Below are positions 24,310 to 33,137 of a DNA stretch of 43,430 nt, in pieces. A model generated the notes under the pieces. That model was not told where the DNA came from. It made no database searches and saw nothing but the letters and a program-made list of their open reading frames with translations. Source of the DNA: Sphingomonas sp. PAMC 26621. GTDB taxonomy: Bacteria > Pseudomonadota > Alphaproteobacteria > Sphingomonadales > Sphingomonadaceae. The first letter of the stretch is position 1, and each line of letters opens with the position of its first letter. Both the position numbers and the translations under genes were made by a program. Location of the stretch: the NCBI RefSeq assembly GCF_000251145.1, contig NZ_AIDW01000042.1, positions 1-43,430 of the forward strand. The letters run 5' to 3'.

Positions 24310-25482
24310 TGGGTTCAACGACGTCGCCACACGCTCTGCAAACATTTCAGCCGACGTCTGATACATCAAGGTCTTTCTGGGGCGCTCGTTGAGTTGGCGG
24401 GCGATGGCGCTGAGTTTGGCTTGGCTGAGGAGCGACAGATCGGCGCCCTTGGGCAGATACTGGCGCAGCAGGCGATTGGTGTTTTCGTTGGTGCCGCGCT
24501 GCCACGGGCTTTGGGGATCGCAAAAATAAACGTCGACCTCGGTAGCCAGGGTGAAGCGCTGGTGATCGACGAGCTCCTTGCCGCGATCCCAGGTCAGCGA
24601 CTGATAGAGTTCGCGGGGCAGTTTGCGCGCCTGCTTGATCAGGGCCGTGACGACGCTGGCGGTCTCCTTGTTCGCGACCTTGGCCAGGATCACATATCGT
24701 GACTAGCGTTCGACCAGCGTCACGATATGACTGTTCCGCGCGCCCGAGATGAGATCGCCCTCCCAATGTCCGGGCACGGCGCGGTCCTCGACCTAAGCGG
24801 GGCGTTCGCTGATCGATATCGCATCCTTGATCTGGCCAAGCCCGTCGCGCTTCAGGCTCGCGTGGCGCGAGCGGCGGATCGTGCGTTTCGCCCGGAGATG
24901 CTCGAGCAGCTCCTTATTCAAGACGCCACGCGCCTGGATGAACAGGCTTTTGTAGATCGTCTCGTGTGACACGCGGTGCTGCTCTTCGTCCGGAAAGCTG
25001 CGCTCGAGCCAGCCAGCAATCTGCTCGGGCGACCAGATGCGCTGCAGCTTGCGCGATACTGTTCGGCGTAAGCCCGGATGGCAAGCCAGCTTGCACGGCT
25101 TGGGGCGCAGCGCGTGGTCCCACGCTGCCTGATCCGAGACGGTCCCGCGATACTGATCCCGACCGCCACCCCGCCCGACTTCCCGGCTGATCGTCGAAGG
25201 CGCCCGACCAAGCTGGGCTGCGATCGCTCTGAGCGAGCTGCCGGCGACAAGACCTCTGGATATCTCCTCGCACTCGCTCAGGCTGAGGGCTCGTCCCGAC
25301 CGCCTGCGCTCCGCCGGACGAATGCCGCCCAAAGGCGAAAGCACCGAGAAAATCGACGACGACTGCCGATCAAACAAGCGGCCGATCGAACTCATCGACT
25401 CTCCGCGCTGCCACCGGTCCCAGATCTCGGCTCGCTGTGCCGCCGAATAATAAAACCGCTGACGCTGCTTCATCCCCCACAC
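24310..25482 (-). pseudogene. IS30 transposase with two in-frame TAG codons
   Basis: Start at 25482 (MWGMKQRQRFYYSAAQRAEI). The N-terminal helix-turn-helix (IAAQLGRAPSTISREVGR) is followed by WSPEQIAGWL and HETIYKSLF. TAG at 24793-24795 interrupts ERPA*VEDRAVPGHWEGDLI and a second TAG at 24703-24705 interrupts VER*SRYVILAKV. The same frame then continues with the catalytic part (LTWDRGKEL, YFCDPQSPWQRGTNENTNRL). No stop is met before the element's end, so the 3' terminus is also abnormal. Non-functional. Confidence 0.82.
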
Positions 25483-25528
25483 TCCTTCTCCTCAAAGAAT
25501 GAAGTGTTGCGACCACCCGTTGAACCCA
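24310..25528 (-). mobile_element. IS30-family insertion sequence, inactive
   Basis: TGGGTTCAACG (24310-24320) is repeated inverted at 25518-25528, with a further partly matching TCGC-ACAC stretch inside both ends. The element encloses an IS30 transposase with two nonsense codons. It lies just beyond the third resolvase gene. Confidence 0.65.
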
Positions 25529-25580
25529 CTGTGGGAAGCTGACGTTCGCTACAAGCGGCCCCAATGTCGAGGTTTGGTAG

Positions 25581-26003
25581 TTAGAAGTCGGGGGACAAGC
25601 CATCGAGATCAAAACGTCGGATCCAATTCAATGCACTTTCTCCTTCCCAGACCTGTAGGATAGCGACCCAATCTGCGGTAACGGAATTTCCAATGCAATT
25701 GAAACCATTTTTCCCAAGATGAAATGGTGGATCGTCGTACGCTTCTTCGATGATCAGGCCTGTTTTGATATCGAGTGGATAGCCCAGAACTGGCTCTACA
25801 ATATTCTTTTGCAAGAAGGCGCTTGTTCCAAAAGCGACATCGAATTCACTATTACAATATTCGCAGCGTGTCTTAACTAGCAAGTTGGTTGGGGCGTAGG
25901 CAGCTTCGCTTGGATGATAATCACAATATCGCGGAATGCCTTGAAACCACCATTTTGGTGGCTCGCTGATACGATCAGTGATGTCCATTAAAGGATAGTA
26001 CAT
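25581..26003 (-). CDS. Hypothetical Zn-ribbon-like protein
   Basis: 140 residues from ATG 26003 (AAGGTGG six bases upstream). Near the N-terminus are aromatic motifs (MYYPLMDI, PPKWWFQGIPRYCDYHP), and CEYCNSEFDVAF provides a CxxC pair that with CDYH could bind zinc. YDDPPFHLGKNGFNCIGNSV is another conserved-looking stretch. It resembles a family of uncharacterised proteins seen near mobile elements in proteobacteria. Lying between IS30 and IS110 remnants and lower in GC, it is probably acquired. Role unknown; an immunity-type role is only a guess. Confidence 0.6.
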   Translation of the reverse strand: MYYPLMDITDRISEPPKWWFQGIPRYCDYHPSEAAYAPTNLLVKTRCEYCNSEFDVAFGTSAFLQKNIVEPVLGYPLDIKTGLIIEEAYDDPPFHLGKNGFNCIGNSVTADWVAILQVWEGESALNWIRRFDLDGLSPDF

Positions 26004-26089
26004 GTCGATCCACCTTGTTTCATTGCTGATTACGCCAGATCTTGAGCAAAAAGAAGAGGGCGGGAATGTCTGCAAGTGATGACGTGGAC

Positions 26090-26128
26090 GGCTCTCCACC
26101 CCTCGCGCAGAATGATCTGTGGAGAGCC
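26090..26128 (+). repeat. Inverted repeat in the leader of the IS110 fragment
   Basis: GGCTCTCCAC and GTGGAGAGCC are perfect ten-base arms separated by 19 bases, ending 15 bases before the IS110 transposase start. Hairpins in the non-coding end of IS110 elements belong to the bridge RNA region, but the rest of the end is too short here to be sure. Confidence 0.45.
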
Positions 26129-26143
26129 GGAAGGAGAACCACG

Positions 26144-26384
26144 ATGGGGAACGTCAGGACGATCGGTCTGCATATCGCAAAGAACGTATTTCAGGTGCAT
26201 GGGGTTGATGCTGATGGCACGGCTGCTGTTCGCCAGCGCCTGACGCGCGGGCGCCTGCTGAAGTTTTTCGCTAAGCTCCCGCCTTGCCTGGTCGGTATCG
26301 AAGCATGCGAGTCGTCGCACTACTGAGCGCGAGAACTGGTCGCGCTCGGGCACGATGTGAAGCTGATGCCGGCGCAGTACGTGA
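26144..26384 (+). pseudogene. N-terminal fragment of an IS110-family transposase
   Basis: AAGGAG precedes ATG 26144. The sequence MGNVRTIGLHIAKNVFQVHG and LVGIEACESSHY is typical of IS110 N-termini. TGA (26324-26326) replaces the Trp expected in HYWARELVALGHDV, and the frame then continues to LMPAQYV before meeting the opposite-strand IS110 remnant. It lacks the rest of the DEDD domain and the C-terminal Ser domain. Confidence 0.8.
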
Positions 26385-26387
26385 ACA

Positions 26388-27137
26388 CGAGATGCGCGCC
26401 GACCGCTCTGGAATGAACGAAGCGCTGGGGTTGGTCGATCGAGGCCCGATAGGTGAGCGCAACCACCGGACCGACGCCGGGCGCAGTCATCAATCGCCGG
26501 AACACCGGATCGTGCCGGACCGTGTCGAGCAGCATCTTGTGGAGCGTGGCCAGCTGCTGGCGCATTACCCGCCGCACCGTCAGCAACGGCTCGACGATCG
26601 CCGCCAGTCGCGGAAAGCCCTCGACCAGGTGACGGATCCGGGGCTCGTAGCCTACCGTGCTGACGACACCGACCTTGAGGCCAAAGTTGCGGAGGGTGCC
26701 GCGCATGTCAGACTCGATGTTGATCAGCTTGCGCTGGACGAGCTTGCGGCTGGTCAGCAGCATGCGCTGCTCCTGCGCGGCTAGCGTCTTCACGTGCACC
26801 GGCTTGAACAGGCCGACCCGCATCATCTGGGCGATCCGCGGGCATCGTTGCGATCGGATTTGTTGATCTGCTGCGCCTGCAACAGCGCCTTCATGTGTCG
26901 CGTCTCGACGCAGATGACCGGTAGGCCCACCTCGGCGAGACCGTTCACCAGCCACTGTGACAACGGCCCGGCCTCGATACCGACTCTCACGTAATCGCCA
27001 CCGACCGACGTCAACAGCACGGCAATGTCATCCGGCTCGGTCGGCACCTTGCGCTCGCACACGACCTTGCCGGCATCGTCTACTACGCACACCGACGTCT
27101 CCTTTACCGAGACGTCCAGACCCACAAAATGCGCCAT
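26388..27137 (-). pseudogene. IS110-family transposase, frameshifted and truncated
   Basis: Start at 27137: MAHFVGLDVSVKETSVCVVD holds the first Asp of the DEDD site. The frame breaks after QINKSDRNDARG, where one base is missing, and continues in another frame with AQMMRVGLFKPVHVKTLAAQ up to MTAPGVGPVVALTYRASIDQ and VGAHL. There it is cut off by head-to-head fusion with the plus-strand IS110 fragment. The Ser-containing C-terminal end is lost. A 5' copy of the same element lies at 38460-38724. Confidence 0.85.
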
Positions 27138-27253
27138 CGCTCACACTCCTTCCCTCGATGCACGAGGTCAGGCTCGACATCGATCCAGGCATCGTACGTG
27201 AAGGGGCTGCAATCTCATTTGCTCTCGAAATGCAGCCGCCGCGATACACCACC
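27138..27253 (-). ncRNA. IS110 left-end non-coding region (possible bridge RNA locus)
   Basis: This leader of the IS110 gene is about 93% identical to 38608-38724 and ends where the two copies diverge (after GATACACCACC/ATCT). It can form hairpins, for example GGCTGCA paired with TGCAGCC. In IS110 elements the bridge RNA is encoded in the non-coding end next to the transposase; whether this remnant is transcribed is unknown. Confidence 0.4.
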
Positions 27254-27393
27254 TTTCGACCAAACTGAACGTTCACGCTCGTCCACTCGGCCTCATTGGC
27301 GACTTTTTTTTACTGTCGTTTGCCCTCGGATTCCGGCCGTTTTGACGATGCATTTAGATTTTGCAGTTAGATTTCGCCTCAGAGGAGTCCGAC

Positions 27394-27798
27394 TTGATAC
27401 GTCTTATTTACATCAGCACCGCACGGGCTACATTATCAAGCGCTGAGCTTGATGGCATTTTACGTACTTCACGCCGGAACAACGCCGCCGTGAACGTCAC
27501 AGGACTACTGATAGTGGGCGGGCGTCGATTCCTACAGACGTTGGAAGGCCCATCGAGTGCCGTCATGCAGACATATGAGCGCATAAAAGGCGATGCGCGT
27601 CACTTCGCTGCGGTTATACTAGATAACCGCCCCATTACAGAGCGCAGCTTCCCTGGATGGGCAATGGGGCATCAACCCAGTGGAACTTTGCGGGGCGATG
27701 CCACGATTGCAAAAGATGTAGCAGCGTTAATCGCTCCGATCACAGATCCCACAGTCCGAGTCTACTTTGCTGAGTTTGCAAGGAAGCACGCTACCTAA
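27394..27798 (+). CDS. BLUF-domain blue-light sensor
   Basis: 134 residues using a TTG start at 27394, preceded by GAGGAG, which places the N-terminus at the usual BLUF position (MIRLIYIST). Flavin-site residues keep AppA spacing: Tyr6, Asn30, Gln48 (in FLQTLEG) and Trp89 (in SFPGWAMG). A GLLIVGGRRFLQTLEG core is typical. About 40 residues follow the domain as a C-terminal helical cap, with no output domain. It would bind FAD and signal by protein contact. It is monocistronic, with no obvious effector beside it. Confidence 0.92.
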   Translation: MIRLIYISTARATLSSAELDGILRTSRRNNAAVNVTGLLIVGGRRFLQTLEGPSSAVMQTYERIKGDARHFAAVILDNRPITERSFPGWAMGHQPSGTLRGDATIAKDVAALIAPITDPTVRVYFAEFARKHAT

Positions 27799-27971
27799 GT
27801 CGTTGTTATATCAGTCGCAATGTCTGCTTAGACGATGCTCTTGCGCAAACTGCACGTTCCGCTTTCCATCAAACTCAGCCATTCGCCACCAACGATACGC
27901 ATCAGATTTCTACATCACAAAAACCCCGTTTTTCACCGATCCCAGCCTAATGCAGAACTTGTGAGTTTGCA

Positions 27972-28370
27972 TCATCGCCGGTCAGAGGCAGCCTTCCTCT
28001 TGATAGGCCCACGTATCGCCGAGAGCGTCCGGTTGTCCGCAGATCGCCAATATACTTGCGCCGCGACGTTGCAGACAAAACTGCCCTCGATTCGCGTGGC
28101 TCCATACTCCCCATTTTCCTGGAACCACGTCGGCTTGAAGCCTTGAGATTTCAGTTCATTAGAAAGCTTCCAAATTGGGGTGCCTATGGGGAAGCGCCCA
28201 TGCAGGCGGCTATCAAACTGAGCCGAAGCAGTTTTCCATTTCGAGTCGAGGTTTGCCGTCAGCGCCGACGTTCCGCGCCATGTTGTCCACCATAGCGCTA
28301 TGGCAAATCCGGCAATCAAACCCACTGCTACCGCGGCAACCAATCTACCCGATAATCTGGCCTGTCGCAT
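27972..28370 (-). CDS. Hypothetical membrane-anchored protein
   Basis: 132 residues from ATG 28370; a longer frame upstream lacks a plausible start. An N-terminal membrane helix (LVAAVAVGLIAGFAIALWW) anchors a periplasmic domain containing FPIGTPIWKLSNELKSQGF and FVCNVAAQVYW. The PIGT...L..QGF pattern occurs in small uncharacterised periplasmic domains. Divergent from the exported protein at 28638. Confidence 0.55.
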   Translation of the reverse strand: MRQARLSGRLVAAVAVGLIAGFAIALWWTTWRGTSALTANLDSKWKTASAQFDSRLHGRFPIGTPIWKLSNELKSQGFKPTWFQENGEYGATRIEGSFVCNVAAQVYWRSADNRTLSAIRGPIKRKAASDRR

Positions 28371-28637
28371 AACTGCGTTCCTAGTCGATATTCGAAAGGC
28401 TACGCAGGTGACAGCTTCCCGGCAATGCAGCTGGCGGGATGGCTCTGATGCAAAACTTTTGATTTTTGCATCAGGGATGACCCGGTCTGGTGGAAAGAGG
28501 ACATTGCTCCGCAGCCCAAATTCTGTGAGCGTCTGCGCTTGAGTCCTTCGGCCGAGCGGCCGATGAACCAATGAGTCGGGGTGGAGCGGTATAAGGAGCG
28601 CGAAGGTTGCAACTGTCAGACCCGTGAGGAGGGCAGC

Positions 28638-29552
28638 ATGAAAGTCATCCGGTACTCCATCGGCCTCGCTTTATGGGGTTTAATCCCCGCATCGATCCTT
28701 GCTGCACAATCGGCTGATGACAAAACCCCAATCGTGGTGGTTGCGCGGCCTGAGCCTCGCGAAAAGACAGTGCGGCATTTGGTAGACCATATGACAGCTA
28801 TGACGAACGGTCAGGTGGCGCGCTTCACGACGTCAGTGTGCTTTGGCGTAGATGGTTTCGTCGCCCCACATGACGAGACGGTAAGGTACCGTCTCGAGAA
28901 AGATGCCAGGCTTGCGAAGCTCGACGTTCGGGCAAAAGGCTGCAAGCCCAACGTGATGATCGTTCTCGTTGATGACGGCAAAACGCTTGTGAACACGCTG
29001 TTTCGGCAGAGGCCTAGGTTATTCGCCGATCAATCGCTGAATGAGCGTCGAACACTCATGAGCGAAACGGGGCCAGTCCGGGTTATTACGACAACTGATC
29101 TTCGCGGAGCCGAGGGGCAACTTCCGAGCAAGTTTGGGCCACCCGGAGTGAATATCGCTGGGGCATCTTACTATCTTCCGGTGCAGTCTGCATCAATCAT
29201 AGACGTACCGATGCGACAGGACATTCTGTGGTCGATGATACTGATCGATAATTCTGCCGTACTGGGAAAGTCGTTGAAGCAGATTGCCGATTACGCAGTG
29301 ATGCGGACACTCGCACGACTTCGAGGTGTAGAAGCGGTGACAAGCGAACCTACCATTCTCAGCTTGTTTGCTCACAACGCGCCATCGCCGCCGGCCGAAC
29401 TCACTACCTGGGACCGCGGTTATCTTACCGGACTCTACGAAGGAAACGCCAACCGAGCGGGCTACGCAAAGAAGGCAGAAATCGCGGAGGCGATAAACGC
29501 TCGCATTCGCGAAAAAAGTAAAATCAATATTGAGCCCCAGTCCGATCAGTGA
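28638..29552 (+). CDS. Exported hypothetical protein
   Basis: 304 residues from ATG 28638 with GAGGAGG eight bases upstream. Sec signal MKVIRYSIGLALWGLIPASI, cleaved near LAAQ. The mature chain has two cysteines (SVCFGVDGF, AKGCKPNV) suited to a disulphide and the stretch VMIVLVDDGKTLVNTLFRQR. The C-terminal part contains YAVMRTLARLRG and ends in a charged helix. This kind of protein is seen in sphingomonads as an uncharacterised periplasmic protein. Function unknown. Confidence 0.7.
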   Translation: MKVIRYSIGLALWGLIPASILAAQSADDKTPIVVVARPEPREKTVRHLVDHMTAMTNGQVARFTTSVCFGVDGFVAPHDETVRYRLEKDARLAKLDVRAKGCKPNVMIVLVDDGKTLVNTLFRQRPRLFADQSLNERRTLMSETGPVRVITTTDLRGAEGQLPSKFGPPGVNIAGASYYLPVQSASIIDVPMRQDILWSMILIDNSAVLGKSLKQIADYAVMRTLARLRGVEAVTSEPTILSLFAHNAPSPPAELTTWDRGYLTGLYEGNANRAGYAKKAEIAEAINARIREKSKINIEPQSDQ

Positions 29553-29849
29553 ATGCATGGTGCCAAGACAAGGGTCTTGCTACTCATTCCCAGGCAGCTT
29601 TCGTTCTCGGGCATTTCTACCCCGTTTTGCCTGCCGGTCGGCTTTCACCAACGATCGCCACGATGTGGATGTCTTAACGTCGCGACGAGGTGGAGAGCGG
29701 CACGTCTGCTTCTGGGAACCGGGATAGCGATAGCCAACATTGCGTGAAGCTGCTGCCCTTCTCGAAAAGGATGGTGAAGTGGGAAAGCGCAGGCATTTCC
29801 GAAATTCGGCCCAATCGCTAAAATGGGAAGGTTTTGACGTCTGTGCGCG

Positions 29850-30036
29850 GTGTCACAACCGTTCGAGACTGTTGAAAAACATTGACCACTTAGGATAGTT
29901 GCGCCCTGCTGTAATTCCCTAGCGAACAGATACCTTGGAACGATATATTCGTGCTTCTGTCGCCGATTGAATGCACGATTGTGATACTTCTTGCATACGG
30001 ACCGAGTTTTTCAACAGTCTCGAACGGTTGTGACAC
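29850..30036. repeat. MITE-like element with 31-bp perfect inverted repeats
   Basis: 29850-29880 and 30006-30036 are perfect inverted copies (31 bases each), separated by 125 bases of lower-GC DNA without a gene. The symmetry continues imperfectly outward (GTGCGC on both sides). The inner tips read GACTGTTGAAAAAC, a kind of end seen in several insertion sequences. A similar GAGACTGCTGAAAAAC occurs at about 37367-37382. Probably a non-autonomous element mobilised in trans. Confidence 0.65.
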
Positions 30037-30281
30037 TCGGCGCACGGCGGCTGCCGCCCACTCCCGGCCGTTCGGGCAACCCGCAGCAGTCCCGTTTCGC
30101 CATGTCCAGCGGGCCATTTCGGGAAAACTCAATCGGGAACAGGTATCGGGAAGCGATCTCGCCAGACGCATCCCGCCCGGCTGTCCCGACAGACGTTCGT
30201 TTGCGGGACGGGCTGATACGCTTGGCGCGTCTTCATGCCTTAGCCCGCGACACGCCGCACCGCGCCCGCTAGGCAGGCGTA

Positions 30282-30695
30282 ATGTTGCTGGAGGCAAGAG
30301 GACCGACGCTGACGCGAACCCTGTTCGTCGTGTTGGGTACGCTTGCCCTCGCACTCCGTCTGCTGTTCCCGTCCGGGTTCATGCCGGGCACCAGCCTCGC
30401 CCAGCCGATTGTCCTTTGCGATGGCCAAGGCGTGATGCCTGGCATGACGACCGCCATGTCGGGGGGCGGGCATCATCATCCCGGCAAGGCGCCGTCGCAC
30501 GGCACTACGGACCACGAATGTCCCTTCGCCGGCCTCGCCGCGACGCCTACCACTCCTGATCCACCAACAGTCGCGGCCGATCCGGTCGTCGCCGTTGCGG
30601 TCGCGTACATCGGTCGCTCAATCTTCACAGCGCCCGGTCGCGGCCTCGCCGCGCCCCCGCCGCCGTCCCACGCCCCACCACCGCTCCCTGCCTGA
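30282..30695 (+). CDS. DUF2946-type His-rich exported protein (copper locus)
   Basis: 137 residues. An N-terminal hydrophobic segment (LFVVLGTLALALRLLFPSGF) is followed by a His/Met-rich stretch (MPGMTTAMSGGGHHHPG, HGTTDHECPFAG) able to bind metal, then a second hydrophobic stretch and a Pro-rich tail. This composition and place, just before a TonB receptor and a YcnI protein, fit DUF2946 proteins of copper loci. Likely binds copper in the periplasm or at the membrane. Confidence 0.75.
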   Translation: MLLEARGPTLTRTLFVVLGTLALALRLLFPSGFMPGTSLAQPIVLCDGQGVMPGMTTAMSGGGHHHPGKAPSHGTTDHECPFAGLAATPTTPDPPTVAADPVVAVAVAYIGRSIFTAPGRGLAAPPPPSHAPPPLPA

Positions 30696-30776
30696 ACGCC
30701 GCCGACCGATCGGGTGATCGGTCGGCTCACGCGCGCGGGTGTCGTTCCGCGCGCCCGTTTCCGTGCGGAGCTTTCC

Positions 30777-33089
30777 ATGACCATGCCATCCATCGGGCAT
30801 CCGGCATTCGCCGGACTTCCCGCCTCCATTTTGCTTGCGTTGCCGACACCTATAGCTGCCCAACAGACATCCCCACCCGCCAGCACACCGCCGGAGGACA
30901 TCCTCGTGACCGCGCGCCGCCAGACGCAGACGATCGAGAACGCTCCAGCCTCCACCGCATCGGTCGACGCCGCGACGATCGAGACGACGATCAACGCCCG
31001 CAACGTCGAGGACACGCTCAAGTACCTGCCGAGCCTGGTGGTCCGCAAACGCCACATCGGCGACAGCCAGGCTCCGCTCGCGACGCGCACCTCGGGCTTG
31101 GGCGCATCGGCGCGCAGCCTGATCTACGCCGACGGCGCGCTGCTGTCGGCGCTGATCGGCAACAACAACACCACCGCCTCCCCGCGCTGGCAGCTCTTGT
31201 CGACCGAGGAGATCGCGCGGATCGACGTGATCTACGGGCCCTTCTCCGCCGCCTATCCCGGCAACTCGATCGGCGCGGTGGTCAACATCACGACGCGCCT
31301 GCCCGACCGGTTCGAGGCGACGATGACCGCCGGCACCAGCGTGCAGGAATATGACCAGTATGCCACGCATGGCACCTATCCCGCCTATCAGGTGGGCGGC
31401 ACGGTCGGTGATCGGTTCGGGCCGCTCGCGCTTTTCGCCAGCGCCGATCACGTCGACAGCCGTGCCCAGCCATTAGGGTTCGCGACCGCGGTGGTACCGG
31501 CCGCCGTCAGCGCGACGGGCACTGCGACCACGGGCGGCTACGACGACCTCAACCGGACCGCCCAACCGATCCGGGTGTTCGGCGCCACCGCCTTTGAGCA
31601 TCAGGTGCAGGACCGCTTCAAGCTGAAGGCGGCGCTCGACCTCACGTCGTCGCTGCGCCTCACCTATGTCGGCAGCATCTTTCTCAACGATACGAACGCG
31701 ACCAGCGAGACATACCTGACGGGCGTGGCGTCCGGCTTGCCGATCTATGCCGGCAGCATCAACAACGCCGGCCGCAGCTACACGCTATCGCCTGCGACGT
31801 TCGCAGGGCAGACCTACCATACCTATCAGCGGCAATGGTCGCACAACTTGTCGTTCGACGGGCACACCAGCCGGTTCGACTGGCAGGTGATCGGCACGGA
31901 CTATGTGGTCGGCAAAGACCTCCAACGCATCAGCAACACGGCGCTGCCCGCCGGCGCGACGAGCGGGGCGGGGTTCATCACCGACTTGGACGGCACCGAC
32001 TGGCAGACGCTCGATGCGAAGGGCGCTTGGCGTTCGGATGCGGCGTCGACCAACGTGCTCAGCTTCGGCCTGCATGGCGACTGGTTCGCGCTCGCCAGCA
32101 ACCGCTACAACACCGCCGATTGGGTCAACGGCGCGGAGGGCACGCTGAACCTCGAAGGTAGCGGCCGGACGCGGACCTACGCGGTATGGGCGCAGGATGC
32201 TTGGCGGTTCGCCGGCCCCCTCACGTTGACGCTCGGCGGACGCTACGAATGGTGGCGGGCCTACGATGGGGTCAACTACTCGCAGATCCCCGCGATCGGA
32301 CCGATCAATCAACCAACGCTGTCGAGCAACCGACTCTCGCCCAAGGCGGCGCTGGCGTGGGAGCTCGGCCCGCACCTCACCTTGCGCGGCTCGTTCGGCC
32401 AGGCGTGGCGGTTCCCGACCGTGGGCGAGCTGTACCAGATCGTCACCTCGCCGGTGCCGTCCGTGCCCAATCCGACGCTCAGGCCCGAACGGGCGCGATC
32501 GGAGGAGCTGGCGCTGGAGCAGCATGACGGGCACGGCACATTGCGGGTATCGCTGTTCAACGAGGTCGTGGACGACGCCCTGATCTCGCAGACCGGGCCA
32601 CTTGCAGGCACGGCGCAGCTCGGCACCTACGTTCAGAACGTCGATCGCACGCGCGCCCGTGGCCTCGAGTTGGCCGGGCAGCGTACCGACCTGATCCGCG
32701 GCGTCGATGTGCAGGGCAGCCTTACTTACGCCGACGCGATCACCAGTAAAGATACGGTGCTGCCCGCCGCAGTCGGCAAGCTATTGCCTTCCGTACCGCG
32801 CTGGAAGGCGACCGGGGTCGTCACCTGGCGGCCGTTCGACGCGGTCGCGCTCACCGCCGCCGCGCGCTACGCCAGCCGCAACTACGGCACGATCGACAAC
32901 AGCGACCCTGTCGGCAACACCTACCAAGGCTTCTACAAGTACTTGGTGGTCGACCTGCGAGCCGAGTTCCGCATTACGCCGCACATGCAGCTCGGGCTCG
33001 GCGTCGATAACGTCAACAACGACCGCTACTTCCTGTTTCACCCCTTCCCGCAGCGCACGTTCGCTGCCGACGTGAAGATCACCATCTGA
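30777..33089 (+). CDS. TonB-dependent receptor (probable copper)
   Basis: 770 residues from ATG 30777 (GGAG six bases upstream). Signal peptide ending near PIAAQ; TonB box EDILVTARR; plug domain with NVEDTLKYLPSLVVRKRHIG and IDVIYGPFSAAYPGNSIGAV; then a 22-strand barrel containing LRGSFGQAWRFPTVGELYQI and ending in a short β-signal (FAADVKITI). Its substrate cannot be read directly; DUF2946 upstream and a YcnI protein downstream point to copper. Only the outer-membrane step is encoded here. Confidence 0.9.
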   Translation: MTMPSIGHPAFAGLPASILLALPTPIAAQQTSPPASTPPEDILVTARRQTQTIENAPASTASVDAATIETTINARNVEDTLKYLPSLVVRKRHIGDSQAPLATRTSGLGASARSLIYADGALLSALIGNNNTTASPRWQLLSTEEIARIDVIYGPFSAAYPGNSIGAVVNITTRLPDRFEATMTAGTSVQEYDQYATHGTYPAYQVGGTVGDRFGPLALFASADHVDSRAQPLGFATAVVPAAVSATGTATTGGYDDLNRTAQPIRVFGATAFEHQVQDRFKLKAALDLTSSLRLTYVGSIFLNDTNATSETYLTGVASGLPIYAGSINNAGRSYTLSPATFAGQTYHTYQRQWSHNLSFDGHTSRFDWQVIGTDYVVGKDLQRISNTALPAGATSGAGFITDLDGTDWQTLDAKGAWRSDAASTNVLSFGLHGDWFALASNRYNTADWVNGAEGTLNLEGSGRTRTYAVWAQDAWRFAGPLTLTLGGRYEWWRAYDGVNYSQIPAIGPINQPTLSSNRLSPKAALAWELGPHLTLRGSFGQAWRFPTVGELYQIVTSPVPSVPNPTLRPERARSEELALEQHDGHGTLRVSLFNEVVDDALISQTGPLAGTAQLGTYVQNVDRTRARGLELAGQRTDLIRGVDVQGSLTYADAITSKDTVLPAAVGKLLPSVPRWKATGVVTWRPFDAVALTAAARYASRNYGTIDNSDPVGNTYQGFYKYLVVDLRAEFRITPHMQLGLGVDNVNNDRYFLFHPFPQRTFAADVKITI

Positions 33090-33137
33090 CACTTGCGGCG
33101 AGACGGCGCAACCGTCTCGCCCCACTGGGGAACCATC

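Noticed and set aside
23738..25482. Reading the in-frame TAG codons as a reassigned or suppressed stop code
   Set aside because: Functional genes in the window end normally at TAG (for example the cfa gene), and other mobile genes are broken by TGA or indels. Ordinary decay explains the pattern.
29890..30281. Frames on both strands between the inverted repeat and the DUF2946 gene
   Set aside because: They run through the inverted repeat and lack ribosome-binding sites. A 57-codon plus frame from about 30102 could be a gene but nothing supports it.
30618..31451. 277-codon minus-strand frame opposite the TonB receptor
   Set aside because: Arg/Gly-rich translation without motifs, lying over the signal and plug region of a well-supported receptor.
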